Below are positions 36,065 through 62,800 of a stretch of 64,000 bases of DNA, in pieces. Source of the DNA: Piscicola geometra. Taxonomy: Eukaryota > Annelida > Clitellata > Hirudinida > Piscicolidae. Positions within the stretch are counted from its first letter, which is position 1. Each line of letters starts with the position of its first letter. The stretch is from positions 3,243,011-3,307,010 of the forward strand of contig OX030966.1 in assembly GCA_943735955.1 (NCBI GenBank), written 5' to 3'. The notes beneath the pieces were generated by a model that saw only the letters and a program-made list of their open reading frames with translations, did no database searches and was not told where the DNA came from. Position numbers and translations under genes: made by a program.

Positions 36065-37344
36065 TATATGGGTTAATCCAGAATCGATTACAGACTTACG
36101 TGTTTTACTTGTTTTTACAAAGAATGGAAAATCGTATCCAAGACTGGGTGCATTTTTTTCGAAGAAAAGGAATATAATAATGTTATCCATCTAAAATATT
36201 CATAATAAATACTACGATATTATATTTTCTAGCTATTTAAAAATTGAAAATAGGCTAAAAACGCATGTCTTAAATTTTTTTTACAAATCTCAAATATTAA
36301 ATATTTAGATTTATGTTTTAATTAGTTCTATCCGGTTTTATTTATTCAGTCATGGGGATATTTAAATACGTGTTTTTACTTCTCTCGATTTTAGAATACT
36401 TAATTTATATGAGTTTTTGGCTATTTTGTTCATTCCAACAATTTCTGTTCCGATTTTAGCGTCTCACTGATCATCGCGATTTATTAAGCAACAAGTGAGT
36501 AATATAATTTATTTTTCCTGAATACATTTCATGGGTATAGAAAGATAAATGTTAAATATTGGGCTCTTATGTTTATTTTTCGTAAAATGGTATCATTATT
36601 TTATATCATGCACATCATGACGTTAACACAAATGTTCCGATTCTCATAATACTAGTGTTAGATGTCACGAATTTACTGTAGTTTTTGTAGTATTTTTATA
36701 ATATTAATTGAAGAATGCATTGAATGAATAGTATTTTAACATAAGCATCGTCTAATAATTTATTTCATGAAGCTTCTAAACTAGTAAAATAACACTATTT
36801 GTCCCGATTCTTACAATGGTGATCGGGACATTAATACACTATCATGATCTGCTTGTTAATATAGATTTTTCTATAATACTGGATTATTTTAAAATAATTA
36901 AAGTTTTAGCATTAAAAAGTAATTGAATAGTAATATTTTGAATTTTGAATATTTTCAAAAACCATTTCATGAAGTGAAAATAGCTATTTTAGTGAAAAAT
37001 AAGTTACGGAGATTTAAATGGCCGTCATTACGGGTGCCATTTTTAAAAAGTGATTTTAAGTTTCTCATTTTCGCAGCATATAGTAACATTTGTGTGAAAA
37101 AAAGAAGGAAAAAAGAAAACTAAACAAATATTAAACTCAGAAATTTTATATTGTTTTTTAGATGAGGTTTTATGGCTGTCAGTGTTCACTGATAATCTGA
37201 AAAACTATTTGCTCAATTAAAAATGATTAATACAATTATTGTGTTTGAAATTATTTTTATACTCTATAATACATACATGAGTATACATAAGGCAAGTTTT
37301 TTTGAAATTGAAAACCTAAATATAAATCTGGATTAACCCATATA
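36065..37344. mobile_element. 1.28-kb element with 18-bp terminal inverted repeats
   Basis: The sequence TATATGGGTTAATCCAGA at 36065-36082 recurs as its exact reverse complement at 37327-37344. Read as TA target duplications outside 16-bp repeats (TATGGGTTAATCCAGA), this suits a nonautonomous DNA transposon of a TA-inserting group such as Tc1/mariner, but the repeat does not match a family end I know. Inside are three diverged copies of a 160-190-bp block, each with a TG(T/C)(T/C)CCGATT-like word near 36448, 36632 and 36800, the last forming a 9-bp hairpin. A 66-codon frame at 36923-37123 is open but has no transposase motif I can see. Confidence 0.55.
36800..36830. repeat. 9-bp hairpin inside the inverted-repeat element
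   Basis: TGTCCCGAT at 36800-36808 and ATCGGGACA at 36822-36830 are exact reverse complements around a 13-nt loop. Confidence 0.8.
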
Positions 37345-37565
37345 TTGAGAAATTAAAATAATTGATTTCAAATAACTTTTTATTCTTCAAAATAAAAAAA
37401 TCAAATCGACTCTCCGCGTGTACTCATTAGTAATTATTAGTAATAAGTTGTTACAGTACAATCTCGTTTAGGGTGTCTAGTGGTATCATAAAAAAGATCA
37501 TGAAACCAATTTATTTAGCACTCACTTGGAGTAAATTTACATTATTTCGAGAAGAGGATACTAAT

Positions 37566-37680
37566 ACAGAGAGAATGATGATGATACAGAATGAAGATGA
37601 TGATACAGAATGGAGATGATGATTCAGAAGTTATGATAATTATGATACAGAAGTTATGATGATGATGTTACTTAGAGAAT
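37566..37680 (+). repeat. GATGATGATACAGAAT short tandem repeat
   Basis: Degenerate units of about 21-24 bp with GATGATGATACAGAATG, four or five copies. Confidence 0.65.
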
Positions 37681-38187
37681 AGAAAAATGAAGAAATGGTG
37701 ATAATGAAGATGATCAAAGTTATAATGTCTTTAAATCGAATCGATTAATAGGGAAATCATTATGTAAATTTTTGGTGATGAGATGGTCATGAGGACAAGG
37801 ATCATGGAGATAATGACAAAGTCAATTAGGATGATGATAACGATAATGTGTCCGTGATTCTGAAGATAAATAGGATTATTTTCAAAGATGAGTTTGAGCT
37901 GAAATCAAAGCTAGACTACAGTGAGCAGTTGATTGAAAATAATTCAAAGTTTAAAGTTGAAAAATAATTATGCTTAAAGGGATTTATTAATTTTTTTACA
38001 ATTATTTGGAGTAATCTAAAGGTTTTTAAAGAATTTTGATGTTTATTATGAATAAATCATTTTAATTGTTACAGAAATAGTTGTTTTATTGCGCAATCAA
38101 TTATTAAAATTTCGAATATTAACTTCTAGAACGAAATTACATTAGCATTGATTTGAAATTATTTTTCATCATTTATTTTAGAGTAAA

Positions 38188-38530
38188 ATAATTATTTAAC
38201 TATTTATATAATTACAATTATAATTATTTAACTATTTATATAATTACAATTATAATTATTTAGCTATTTATATAATTACAATTATAATTATTTAACTATT
38301 TATTTAATTACAATTATAATTATTTAATTATTTATATAACTAGAATTATAATGATTTAACTATTTATACAACTAAAATTATAATGATTTAACTATTTATA
38401 TAATTAAAATTATAATTATTTAACTATTTATATAATTACAATTATAGTTATTTAACCATTTATATAAGAAAAATTATAATTATTTAAATATTTATATAAT
38501 TACGATTATAATTATTTAAATATTAAATAG
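38188..38530 (+). repeat. 32-bp AT-rich minisatellite, about 10 copies
   Basis: Units of ATTATTTAACTATTTATATA plus 12 further A/T-rich bases start at 38191, 38223, 38255 and 38287 and continue at 32-bp spacing to about 38530. Copies differ by a few substitutions (GATTTAAC, TTTAGC, TATACAAC). About 90 percent A+T. Confidence 0.9.
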
Positions 38531-40105
38531 TAGTTAAATTTTTTCCAAAGTTACATGACTAATCACGAATACAAATTGATCCTTCAAACAAATAAATGTT
38601 GAACGCTATTTTAATAAGCGTTTTTACACTTCATATAATAACTATATTGACAACTTAAATGTAATTTGATCAAATTCATTTCAATTGGATGTAAACTGGA
38701 AAATAATAACTAGCAGTTTAATGAGGTCAAACTTAAATTTGAAAAGTAAAATTAAAAACTTGGTGAAATCAAATCAACTTAAATTAGATAATATAAAAAG
38801 TTGATCGAAAAGATACATGTCGATTTATCATAAATAACAAGTAGTTTAGAAACGAAATAATGAAAGGATAAGTTTAAATTGGAGTTGTGAAGAGAGCCAT
38901 ACTGAACATGTCTTGACGTGCATCAAATTGTGAAAAGTTTGTGAAAGTTGTGGCCAGTTTGTGAAAGCATTTCATCAATGTTTTATCAAATCTATGAAAA
39001 AATGTTGTAAAATATAAGAAAAAAATATTTATTTAAAAAAATGTTTTTTTCTCATTTTATTTTTATTGAACATTTCAATAAAGCAAGTCTGAAAATTTTC
39101 AAACTCGTGAAAAAATTGTCTTGAAAAATCATTGATTCTCAAGTTTTTTAATACTAGAAAAAAATGCTAAAAGTGTGAGAGACATTTGATACTCTTTAGA
39201 AAAATGAATCAATAAAATATCTCTTCAAAACACTTAAATATTTTTATTGCAATTTTTGCACAAAAAAATTGTTTTTTCACGTCTATTTCTTCATAAGTTG
39301 ACAGACGACTACAAATTCTAACGTTCCTAAAAATCTATTCGGAAAAAAATGTTTAAGCTTTTTAGTCAAAGTTTCAATGAAAATGTTTTTAACCATTTCT
39401 CTTACATTTTCTACTTTTTTTTCAAAGAGATTCAAAGCTTCAATCATCTGTCATTACAATATTTCACCGGCTAAAGAATGGAAGAGACGCTGTTCTTTGT
39501 TTAATAGTTTTTTCAAATTTCTTTTTTTAATATTTTTTTGAAAAATATTTTTTTAATGTCTATCTTTTTATCAAATAATTTGTTTAGATCGTATTTTTAA
39601 CATGTTTAGAACTTGCTATAACGGGAATAAATCCGGAAGAAAAATTATCTTTTAAATGTGAAATTTAAAGATACACCTATATACAAATTCTCCAAAAAAA
39701 TTATGTAAAGAAAAAGAAAAATGTATAGACAGAGTGAACTTGGAAGGTCTACAGAAGACGTCATTCCACGGCTTAACGCATGTTTTTTAACGCTTGGAAA
39801 AACTATTTCAACAATAATTATTAAATACACAATAAAAAATCGTTATGATAACGACTAGGACGAATAATTTATGTATATTAGTATGTGTACTTAATGCCAT
39901 AGTAATAAAAACATAATACAAAAAAAGTAAACGCTGAACAATTGGAAAAAACAAAACGAAAAAAAACAACACAATAACAACAATAATAACAAAACAATAG
40001 CCCAATAATAACAACGACTATACCAAACAAACTTCAGAAAAAGCCTAGCGTGATTCTAGAACTAGCAACTCAACCATTAATTAAACGAGACGTCAGCTTT
40101 CAAGA

Positions 40106-40407
40106 TCATCATCAGCATCAGCAGCAGCATCATCGTCGTTATCATCATCATCGTCATCAACATCATCATCTTCATCATATTCATCATCATCATCGCCATC
40201 ATCATCATCATCATCATCGCCATCACCATCATCGTCGTCATCATCATCATCATCGTCGTCATCATCATCATCAACATCATCATTATCATTTTTTTCTTGA
40301 GACTATTATCCTTCTCTTCACATTCATCTTCCGTGCTGTCACTAAGCAAAGCTAGCAGTCTCATTATCTTCGTCAAAACCACTACCAACATCATCATCAT
40401 CATCATT

Positions 40408-40452
<45 letters not shown>

Positions 40453-40516
40453 GTCATCATCATCATCATCGTCATCATCACCATCATCATCATCATCGTC
40501 ATCATCATCATCACTA
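40106..40516 (+). repeat. two (ATC)n arrays at the transporter 3' end
   Basis: Arrays at 40106-40292 and 40393-40516, with CGTC and CAT variants, separated by about 100 bp of unique sequence. The nearer one ends 25 bp past the transporter stop, so the mRNA 3' UTR probably carries GAU triplets. Confidence 0.85.
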
Positions 40517-40540
40517 TTTTCACTGTCTATATTAACTTCT

Positions 40541-54548
<14,008 letters not shown>

Positions 54549-54720
54549 CCTTTAGAGAGAATCTTCTTGAGATCTGTGTGGTTGGGAGAGAAAGAGAAGG
54601 AGGGAAGGAGAGAAAGAAAGACAGAGGGTCAGGAAAAAATATTTGGAAAATAGGAAGATTTGTGGGCTGGTGAAAGGAATGAAAAAAACGGGAAGGGTGA
54701 ACATTGAAAACCATTGAACG

Positions 54721-54877
54721 GGTAGCCGAGTTGGTAACGACTCTCGGCTTGACCAGTAATGAAGGTCCTAGGTTCGAGTGCAACCAATGCCCTAGTAACC
54801 CAGAGGCGCAAATGAAAATATGCAGCCTAAGTGGCCTAGAAGCTCGTTCGGATTATACGCCACTATAATAATGCTTG

Positions 54878-54927
<50 letters not shown>
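54721..54927 (+). mobile_element. tRNA-derived SINE with (ATT)n tail
   Basis: The head reads like a tRNA gene: an A-box-like TAGCCGAGTTGGT at 54723-54735 and a B-box-like GGTTCGAGT at 54771-54779, 35 bp apart. A unique body of about 95 bp follows, then a pure (ATT)n tail from about 54878 to 54927. An RNA polymerase III promoter head, short body and simple-repeat tail define a SINE; the tail suggests mobilisation by a LINE that recognises such ends. It lies in the 5' intron of the transporter, antisense to it. No clear flanking duplication is visible. A genuine tRNA is unlikely because the 3' acceptor strand does not pair. Confidence 0.75.
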
Positions 54928-54929
<2 letters not shown>

Positions 54930-55659
54930 AACCTATTTAAATAATCGATTAAAGCTTCGGCTTAAAAGTTTTGAAAATAAAAAAAATTATGTTTTTGTAG
55001 GTTTTTTTTGCGAAAATATAATCATAATGAAATATTAATCTTTATTATTTTATTCTATTATATTTTTTATCAAGTTTTCATATAATAAATTGATTAGTTG
55101 AATATTCATATTTCAATTTAAATAGTTTTACCAACTATTTTGATTTTAAAAATATTTCGAATTTTAAAATATTTTCAATGTTAACTTATTTGAAATCGAG
55201 AACTCACCTAAATTTTTAGTCTTTTCCTTATCCCACAATAATATCAGAGACTTTGTAAACTTTATTGAAATTAAATAAATTCAAGTGTTTTTTATTAATA
55301 TGATAAATATGCAAATACAGTTTTTTAAACTATTCATTTTAGTAGATTTATAAGAGATTTTATCGAACAATTTGGAGATTTTCAAACAAAATTAAGCGAA
55401 AAACAACAAAAATTTTCCAAATGGCTTACGTGTATTTAGAAGTTTACCAATTACTAAATTATATATATAAACTTTTATTATTATTATAAGAAGTAATTAA
55501 TTATTATATGAATCCTATATTAAATGACTTCATTAAAGACATCTCGCTATAGCTAACTAAAATGGAATATATTAGGCTGAACTATAAGCCTTTGAATGTT
55601 TTCTATTATTATGTGCGTAAGGGTGCTCAGAACGCCTAGTACGACTCTCCATACGTATA

Positions 55660-56192
<533 letters not shown>

Positions 56193-56261
56193 ACGGAGTT
56201 GATGATGGATTGTAACCAAGTAAGCAAAGCTGCTGTGTCCAAGCGTATACTCTATACGGTA

Positions 56262-56475
56262 TACATCATCATCATCCTCATCAACAACCTCATTCTCATC
56301 ATCATCATCAACAACCTCATCCTCATCATCATCATTATCTTCATCATCATTATCTTCATCATCATCATCTTCGTGGTAATTAGCAGCACCCTCATCATCT
56401 TCATTATCATCATCCTCATCATAATCATCATCATCATCCTCATCATCATAATCATCATCATAATCATCATCATTC
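56262..56475 (+). repeat. imperfect (ATC)n microsatellite
   Basis: CATCATCATCCTCATCAACA-type triplets with CTC, TTC and AAC variants, ending shortly before the putative 5' exon of the transporter. Confidence 0.85.
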
Positions 56476-56515
56476 TCGCGTAGATGCTACCCTCCAATAC
56501 TCTCCTGTCACTCAC

Positions 56516-56750
56516 CTCAGCATCTCGCCTTCACCTTCTCCTATTCGCCAGTTCCATCTTGAGTCCTCCCACTTCCTTCCATAACGCTTCATCCTTGCTG
56601 CTTCTGCTGCTGCTGCTGCTGCAGCAGCTAGTGATGTATCCGTGACGACAGCGACTGCAGTGGTTGCTCGAAAGAAATTTGTTGTCGACTGCTTGCTTGC
56701 AGCTCTTCGGAAGTAGCAGAAAGTCTAGTGGTTTTTTAAGAGACACATTC
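56516..56750 (-). promoter_or_regulatory. probable 5' noncoding exon of the transporter
   Basis: On the minus strand a GC-rich segment ends in a consensus donor (CTGAG/GTGAGT, exon end 56516). It contains a short CAG run within a palindromic CTGCTGCAGCAG. Its 5' limit is unknown; I mark 56750 only as the edge of the GC-rich block. Splicing to 54573 would give an upstream frame that starts at an ATG in the exon (MKRYGRKW) and ends at TAA only 3 nt before the main ATG. No protein-family signal, so I treat it as leader rather than coding. Confidence 0.4.
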
Positions 56751-57342
56751 CGTATAATTTCAAGGTTAATTTCGTGGTTGGTTTTTAGAATTAATTTTTG
56801 TATTTTGCTCGGTGGTTATTTTCCTATTTTCAAGAAGGTTGGTTTAGTTTTTCTATTGATAAATGTATTAGTTTGTTAAACTAAAAACAAGCTTTGAATT
56901 TATATAATTTAATTATTAATTTACTTTTTTCAAAACATACTCTACATTTTAAAAGGTATATTTTAATAAAATTTGCATAGAGCTACCGTAAATTTTTACC
57001 TTTTTTTAAAAGAATTTCTAAATCTTAGACACAATCATGAAATTCCTTTGATCTATACATTTTTTTCTTACGCACAAATTATTGTTTTTAAAATAACTTG
57101 TAAAAATTATTCTTGTCATTATAAGCTAGAGTTCAAATACTTATTTCGTTGGTTTCAATTTATTTAAATTATGTTTACCTTGTACGATTACATTTAAAAC
57201 TACAACAAAAAATTTTAACTACTACAAAAAAATAATATTAACTTTAGCAACAACATAAAAAAATAATAATTCAAAATCTAAAAAAATACAACAACATAAA
57301 CAGCAATATTAACTTCAACCTCAACAACCTACAGAACAACAA
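56751..57342. promoter_or_regulatory. divergent 5' region of transporter and sulfotransferase
   Basis: The minus-strand transporter leader and the plus-strand sulfotransferase start codon face each other across about 600 bp, AT-rich on the right (57180-57330 is rich in AACA/ATAA words). No TATA box or initiator can be assigned with confidence. A TACAG at 57330-57334 could be an acceptor joining an upstream sulfotransferase leader. Confidence 0.35.
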
Positions 57343-57441
57343 ATGTCGTCGAAAGGTCAACAGAGGATCGTGCTATGGGCCGTTCCCAGGAGCATTTCAA
57401 CAGCCTTCTTCAGAGCCATCATGAACAAGAGCAACAGCAAG
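57343..57441 (+). CDS. sulfotransferase exon 1 (P-loop)
   Basis: ATG at 57343 opens MSSKGQQRIVLWAVPRSIST and continues to NSK. The start is chosen because the strand-loop motif normally begins within about ten residues of the N-terminus. Donor AAG/GTTTAA, phase 0. Confidence 0.85.
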
Positions 57442-59785
57442 GTTTAATTTACTGAAATATTTATAATAATTATTATACATTTAGTTCATATTTTTTTCAA
57501 AAGCGATTTAATCACCTCGAGAATTATTGCATTTCTATGAAGCTTTGTTAATTTGAATTTTTTTCGCAGTTATAAATGCTATACGTTACGTTCTTGATCC
57601 AAACCATTCCACTTATTTCTCCACTCTTGTTTAAAAACTTTTTTATTTTTATTTCACACACTCTTCTCTCTAAAACACAACACACATATGATATTAAAAC
57701 ACTCCACATTCCGCATTTCCACACAGCCTTCCCACTCATCTCCCCCTCCCCCACCCTCAAACAACCCACTTCTCTTCCCACACACACAAACACGCAACAC
57801 ACACCACAGGTGATACTGGAGCCCTACTCAAAAGCCTACTACTTCGGGACAGAGAGGAAAAGTAAACGCTACCTGAGTGAACCACCGCAAGATGGATGCA
57901 CCTACATGGACATCAGGAGCCAGTGCGAGGAGCCCTATGCAGGTCCACTCTCTTGCGCCATTTAATTTTGCGCCAAATTAAATAATATCGTGTATGACGC
58001 GCAGAAAATTGTATTTAAAAAAAAAAATTTCTAAAAAAATTGTTTATTAATTTTGTTAAAAGTTTCTAATATTAGTTATGGCCGTTAAGATTTGTGCTAC
58101 GATGAAATTCACACATTTATTTGTGCTTCAATAAGTTAGGCAGTTTTATTAGCAATAGTTGTAAAATTACATCAATAAATCATTAGTTGAATGTTTTCGA
58201 AAAATCATTTATTTTTTTAATAATAAGTTTAACATTGATTTTCAACAGAATTCGAAACTGTTTTCGTGAAGGACATGGCATACTATCTGACTGGTGCTTT
58301 TCGATACGAATATTTTTTGAATTAAACTAATATTTTTATTAATAATATTAAGAATATTTATTATTATTATTATTTATTTTTTTTTTATTTATTTTTTTGT
58401 TATTACTATTTTTATTCCTTTTATACTACAACTATTTATACTATTATTATTTTTATAGTCATCTGCTCAACTTAACATTGAATTTGCATTTTATCCGAGT
58501 AGTACTACATTTAGGCAGGTGTTTGCAAGAAAATGTAGTTTTTCATAAAATGTCAGTATGAACAACACATACATATGCTCATATTCAACTCCTGCCCACT
58601 TTTTCACGTACTCCCATGTTACCATCCACACTTAAAATCATCCCCTCAACCATCCCCCTAAACATCCCCCCCACCCATCTCCCAACCATACCCAACCATC
58701 TCCCAACCATACCCAAAAGTCTTCCCAACCATTCCTACAACCATCCCTCCAAACCATTCCTTAACCATCCATCAAGAATGCCACTAACCATCCTCCAATC
58801 ATCCTTAAACCATCCCACTAACCATCCTCCAATCATCCTTAAACCATCCCCCTAAACATCCCTTCAACTATTGCCCCAAACACCAACCACAACTACCCAC
58901 TATCACAAAATCACCACCATCCTTTCACCCATGACACCACAACTTACACATCACAACTTACCAACCCTCTCCCAACCACCAACACCACCCTTCCACCCAC
59001 TACCCACGACAGCATTCTTACCAACCCTTTCCCAACCACTTCCACCCTTCCACCCACTACCCACCACAGCATCCAACCCTCCCCCAACCACCAACACCAC
59101 CCTTCCACCCACTCAGGCATGCTGGCCAGTCCTCAATACCTGCCCTCCAACTACCAACACACCTTCCTCCTCAGGGACCCGTCGAAAAGCGTTTACTCGC
59201 TCTATAAGATGAGTCTGAACAGAGACCTCACTGGTGAGGGAGGGAGGGGGAGGGCAGTAAAAGAGAGTTTTATATTATAATATATCATAATATTTATAGT
59301 ATTATAATATTTTATAATATTAAGTTAATGATATTCGTCTTGTATTGTATTGTGCAATTTATTTTATTTAATGTATTTTAATTAAGGGTCAGATCCGACA
59401 AAGCGGTGCATAATTTAACTACAATTTTATATATAATAAAATTTAGATTTTTCCACACACAAAATTTGTTTATTCTTTTATATTTTTTGCAAACTCACAT
59501 CAAAACCTGAAACTCCCGTGTTCACGTCATCGAGTGTCGCGTGATATGTCGGATATAGTTACGTCACGAAGAAATGAATATCTGTGATTAAATTTGAACA
59601 AAATAAAAAAAAACCTTTTTGAAAATTATCTTTATAGTGGTAATTTGAAGATTTTCAATTCATTAATTTTTTTCGATCACTACTTTAATTTTTGTCGTCA
59701 GTATTTCCTAAATATCATAAAAAATATTTTATTAATTAGCGAGGTGATACTCATCATCGTTTGTATCTTCATCCTCATCCTCATC

Positions 59786-59835
<50 letters not shown>

Positions 59836-59853
59836 CATCCTCATCATCATCGC

Positions 59854-59897
<44 letters not shown>

Positions 59898-62800
59898 ACA
59901 TCATCATCATCAATTAAACCTCCTTTATCTTCCATACACACGCACTGAAGAGCTTCTTTCCAATTATTTCCAAAATAATGAATGTGTGTGTGTGTGTGTG
60001 TGTGAATGTGTGTATGAATGTGGTGTGTGAATGTGTGTGTGTGTTTGTTTATGTGAAAATGTCAGTTATGCTTGTGATTCTTTTTTTATATGTTTTTTTT
60101 ACTATTTTTCAGAATTTTTGTCTAAATTTGTATCTTTTATGTTATTTCTTTATAAATATTAATATATTCATTTGTAATTTTTCTCCATGTTTTGTCATGC
60201 GCCCCAATATCGTATAGACCTGCGTGTGAGAATACAAAATGTATACAAATATGTGTGTTTGTATAAACACAAAATGCATACCAGTTATGCCTTTGTATGT
60301 GTACAAATGTATAAACACATGTGAGCGTTGTATGTATACGAAATGCCTACGTAGAAAAAGTCTCTAGCGACTGGCGAGAGAACGGAGAAGCAATTAAAGT
60401 AGGGAATCGATGACGCCTGACTGATGAAGAATTATTCTTGTTTGGTAATTCGCCTCGTTAACCAGTCTACTCTGATTAGTGCCTGTAACTGGGGATTAAA
60501 TTTATTTTAGAGTTTATTTATTTTTTTAAATAATTTTATTTATTGTTAAATTATCTTATGAACGTCACCATTCTCATCATAAATACAATCCTCATCATCA
60601 TTATCATCATCATCATCGTCATCATCACCATCATCAGCAGTGGCGCAACCAGGGGGGCTGGGGGAGGGAGGCTCAAGCTCCCCCAGACCCATTCGAAGGG
60701 TTTTGAAATTTTTCGAAAATCGATGAGTTTTTTTTTGGGGGGGGGGGGGTAATGGAGTTCTCAATATGCCATAGGACAATGATATTTTCTCTGGATGGCC
60801 ATCGGGTCTTTATCTCACAAAATATTTCATATATCAACACAAACATAGTGATCTCCCCAAGATAACACTAACATGTCACAAATTCTGAAAAGAAATAGAG
60901 CACTACTAGACCTTAACTACACTCTTAAATCTTTACACTCTTCATAAGTAAATTTTTCCAGCCATGACACAACGCAGATAGACAAAATAGCTCTCGAGCT
61001 TTCAGAATTATCCAACCTTCGTGGAAAGGATGTTGAAACTGTGCAAAGACAGCTCAAAATCACCTCAACACATCAAGTTTACGTGCGGATCAGTCTAATC
61101 TCATTGAACTGCAAGAACTCTTTTGAGCCACAAGCCTTCAGCCCGAGTTGCACTATATGCTCGATGTTGCTCTGACTCTGCCAGTTACTTCATAGGATGC
61201 AGAAAGAGCATTTTCTAAACTTCGGCCCATTAAAATTCGTCTTAGGACGATTGTTTCTGCTCGTCGTTTGCAAAGTTTGTTTGCGAATATCTGCTACCAA
61301 AACCGCTACTGCACTTCTTCCAGTAAATGAAATGGTGAAAAGATTTTCACAAACTGATCAAAAAATTATTTTATAACTGAGAACACATCAAAATTTAGTT
61401 GAAACTAAATATTTTAACAAAAATTATAGACTGTCGTATCAAACTTATTTTTTTTCTTTTTACTTTAGCTTAAAAAATGATGACGTATCTCTAAGAATAC
61501 TATTCAACTTAGTTTGTAGTTTTTCTTTTGTAACATTAATAAACTATCTAAATTCTTTATCAATTATAATTGGTAGTTTTTATTGAGCCCATTTACCGTC
61601 GCTAACCGAGAAAAAAAGTTAACATGAATTTTACATTTAGACTTGCATTATATGGTTATAATAATAACTCAAACAAAATTGAAAACAATTATTTCATAAG
61701 TTTTAATGGAGCAAAATGTTGCAAAAACGCAACGTGAGCGAGAAGTGTGACATACTTATTTGCAGTAAGAAATTATAAATAAATTGATTCAAACCACATT
61801 TATTTAAAACAGAAATAAATTTCAATTGCAAATAGTTCGATAAAATTATGACTTCTAATTATTTTATTATTTTTTTAATTACAACAAAGCAAATTACTTA
61901 AAGTGAATTCCAACAGCACACTCATAAACTGTCGTGCTGTTGCAACGACGACACTGACGACGAATGTTATCTTTATTTTTATTTTATAATCAACCTATGA
62001 GAGGTTAAAAATTTTTTTTTAATAAAAGCTTTAAGTGTGAAGCATTAGCGGTTTGGAATTTTTTTCGAAAAATAAAAATCAAAATTCATCTACAAAATTC
62101 AACTTTTAATTTTAATTTTATACATTTCCAAATACATTAACATTAAAATAATAATTTTATTATTTTTATAATAACTATTGTAATGAAAACGTATAATTGA
62201 TTTTTTTTAATTGAAGACGTTTTACAAGTTATTTTGAATATTAAAAAAATTAATGCAAATATTAACTATCTTTTCACCCTGAAATTAAGAATAAATTTAT
62301 ATACAAATACTAAAATCGAACGACAAATCTGAACAATTATCTAAGCGAGGAAAGATTGTTTTGAGAAATTTTAAATGTGAACAGGAGTAAAAGATTATAA
62401 ATAAAAAAATGGAAAAATGTGAAATTTAACTTATGAAATTAAAATTTACAATTTCTTGTATAAAATATGTGACAAAACTCGGTATTAAAACAGCAAGAAA
62501 ATATTAAAATCAATGTTACAAAACGCAACAGCTGCGGTGAATAGGTTAAACAATTAATTAAAAAATCTAAAGTTGAGCCCCCCCCAGCATTTTTTGGCTG
62601 GTTGCGCCTCTGATCATCAGCATCGTCATCATCAGCATCGTCATCAGCATCATCATCGTCATCATCATCAACATAGTTAATCTTACAAATCCGCGCAAAC
62701 ATCCGCTCTATAATGATGCTTGAGCAGCATTCCATGTTGCTCTCAGGGTGCTGATGATGATGAGGATGATGATGATGATTATAATGATAATGATGATGAT

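Larger units (their letters stand above)
35945..40540. other. intergenic AT-rich DNA between two convergent genes
   Basis: Lies between the plus-strand 119-aa gene and the 3' end of the minus-strand transporter, so the genes converge here. Holds the inverted-repeat element at 36065-37344, the 32-bp minisatellite at 38188-38530 and the ATC arrays next to the transporter stop. No further gene is supported. Confidence 0.5.

Noticed and set aside
54721..54795. A functional tRNA gene
   Set aside because: A- and B-box words are present, but no complete cloverleaf with a paired acceptor stem can be drawn, and the body plus ATT tail fits a SINE.
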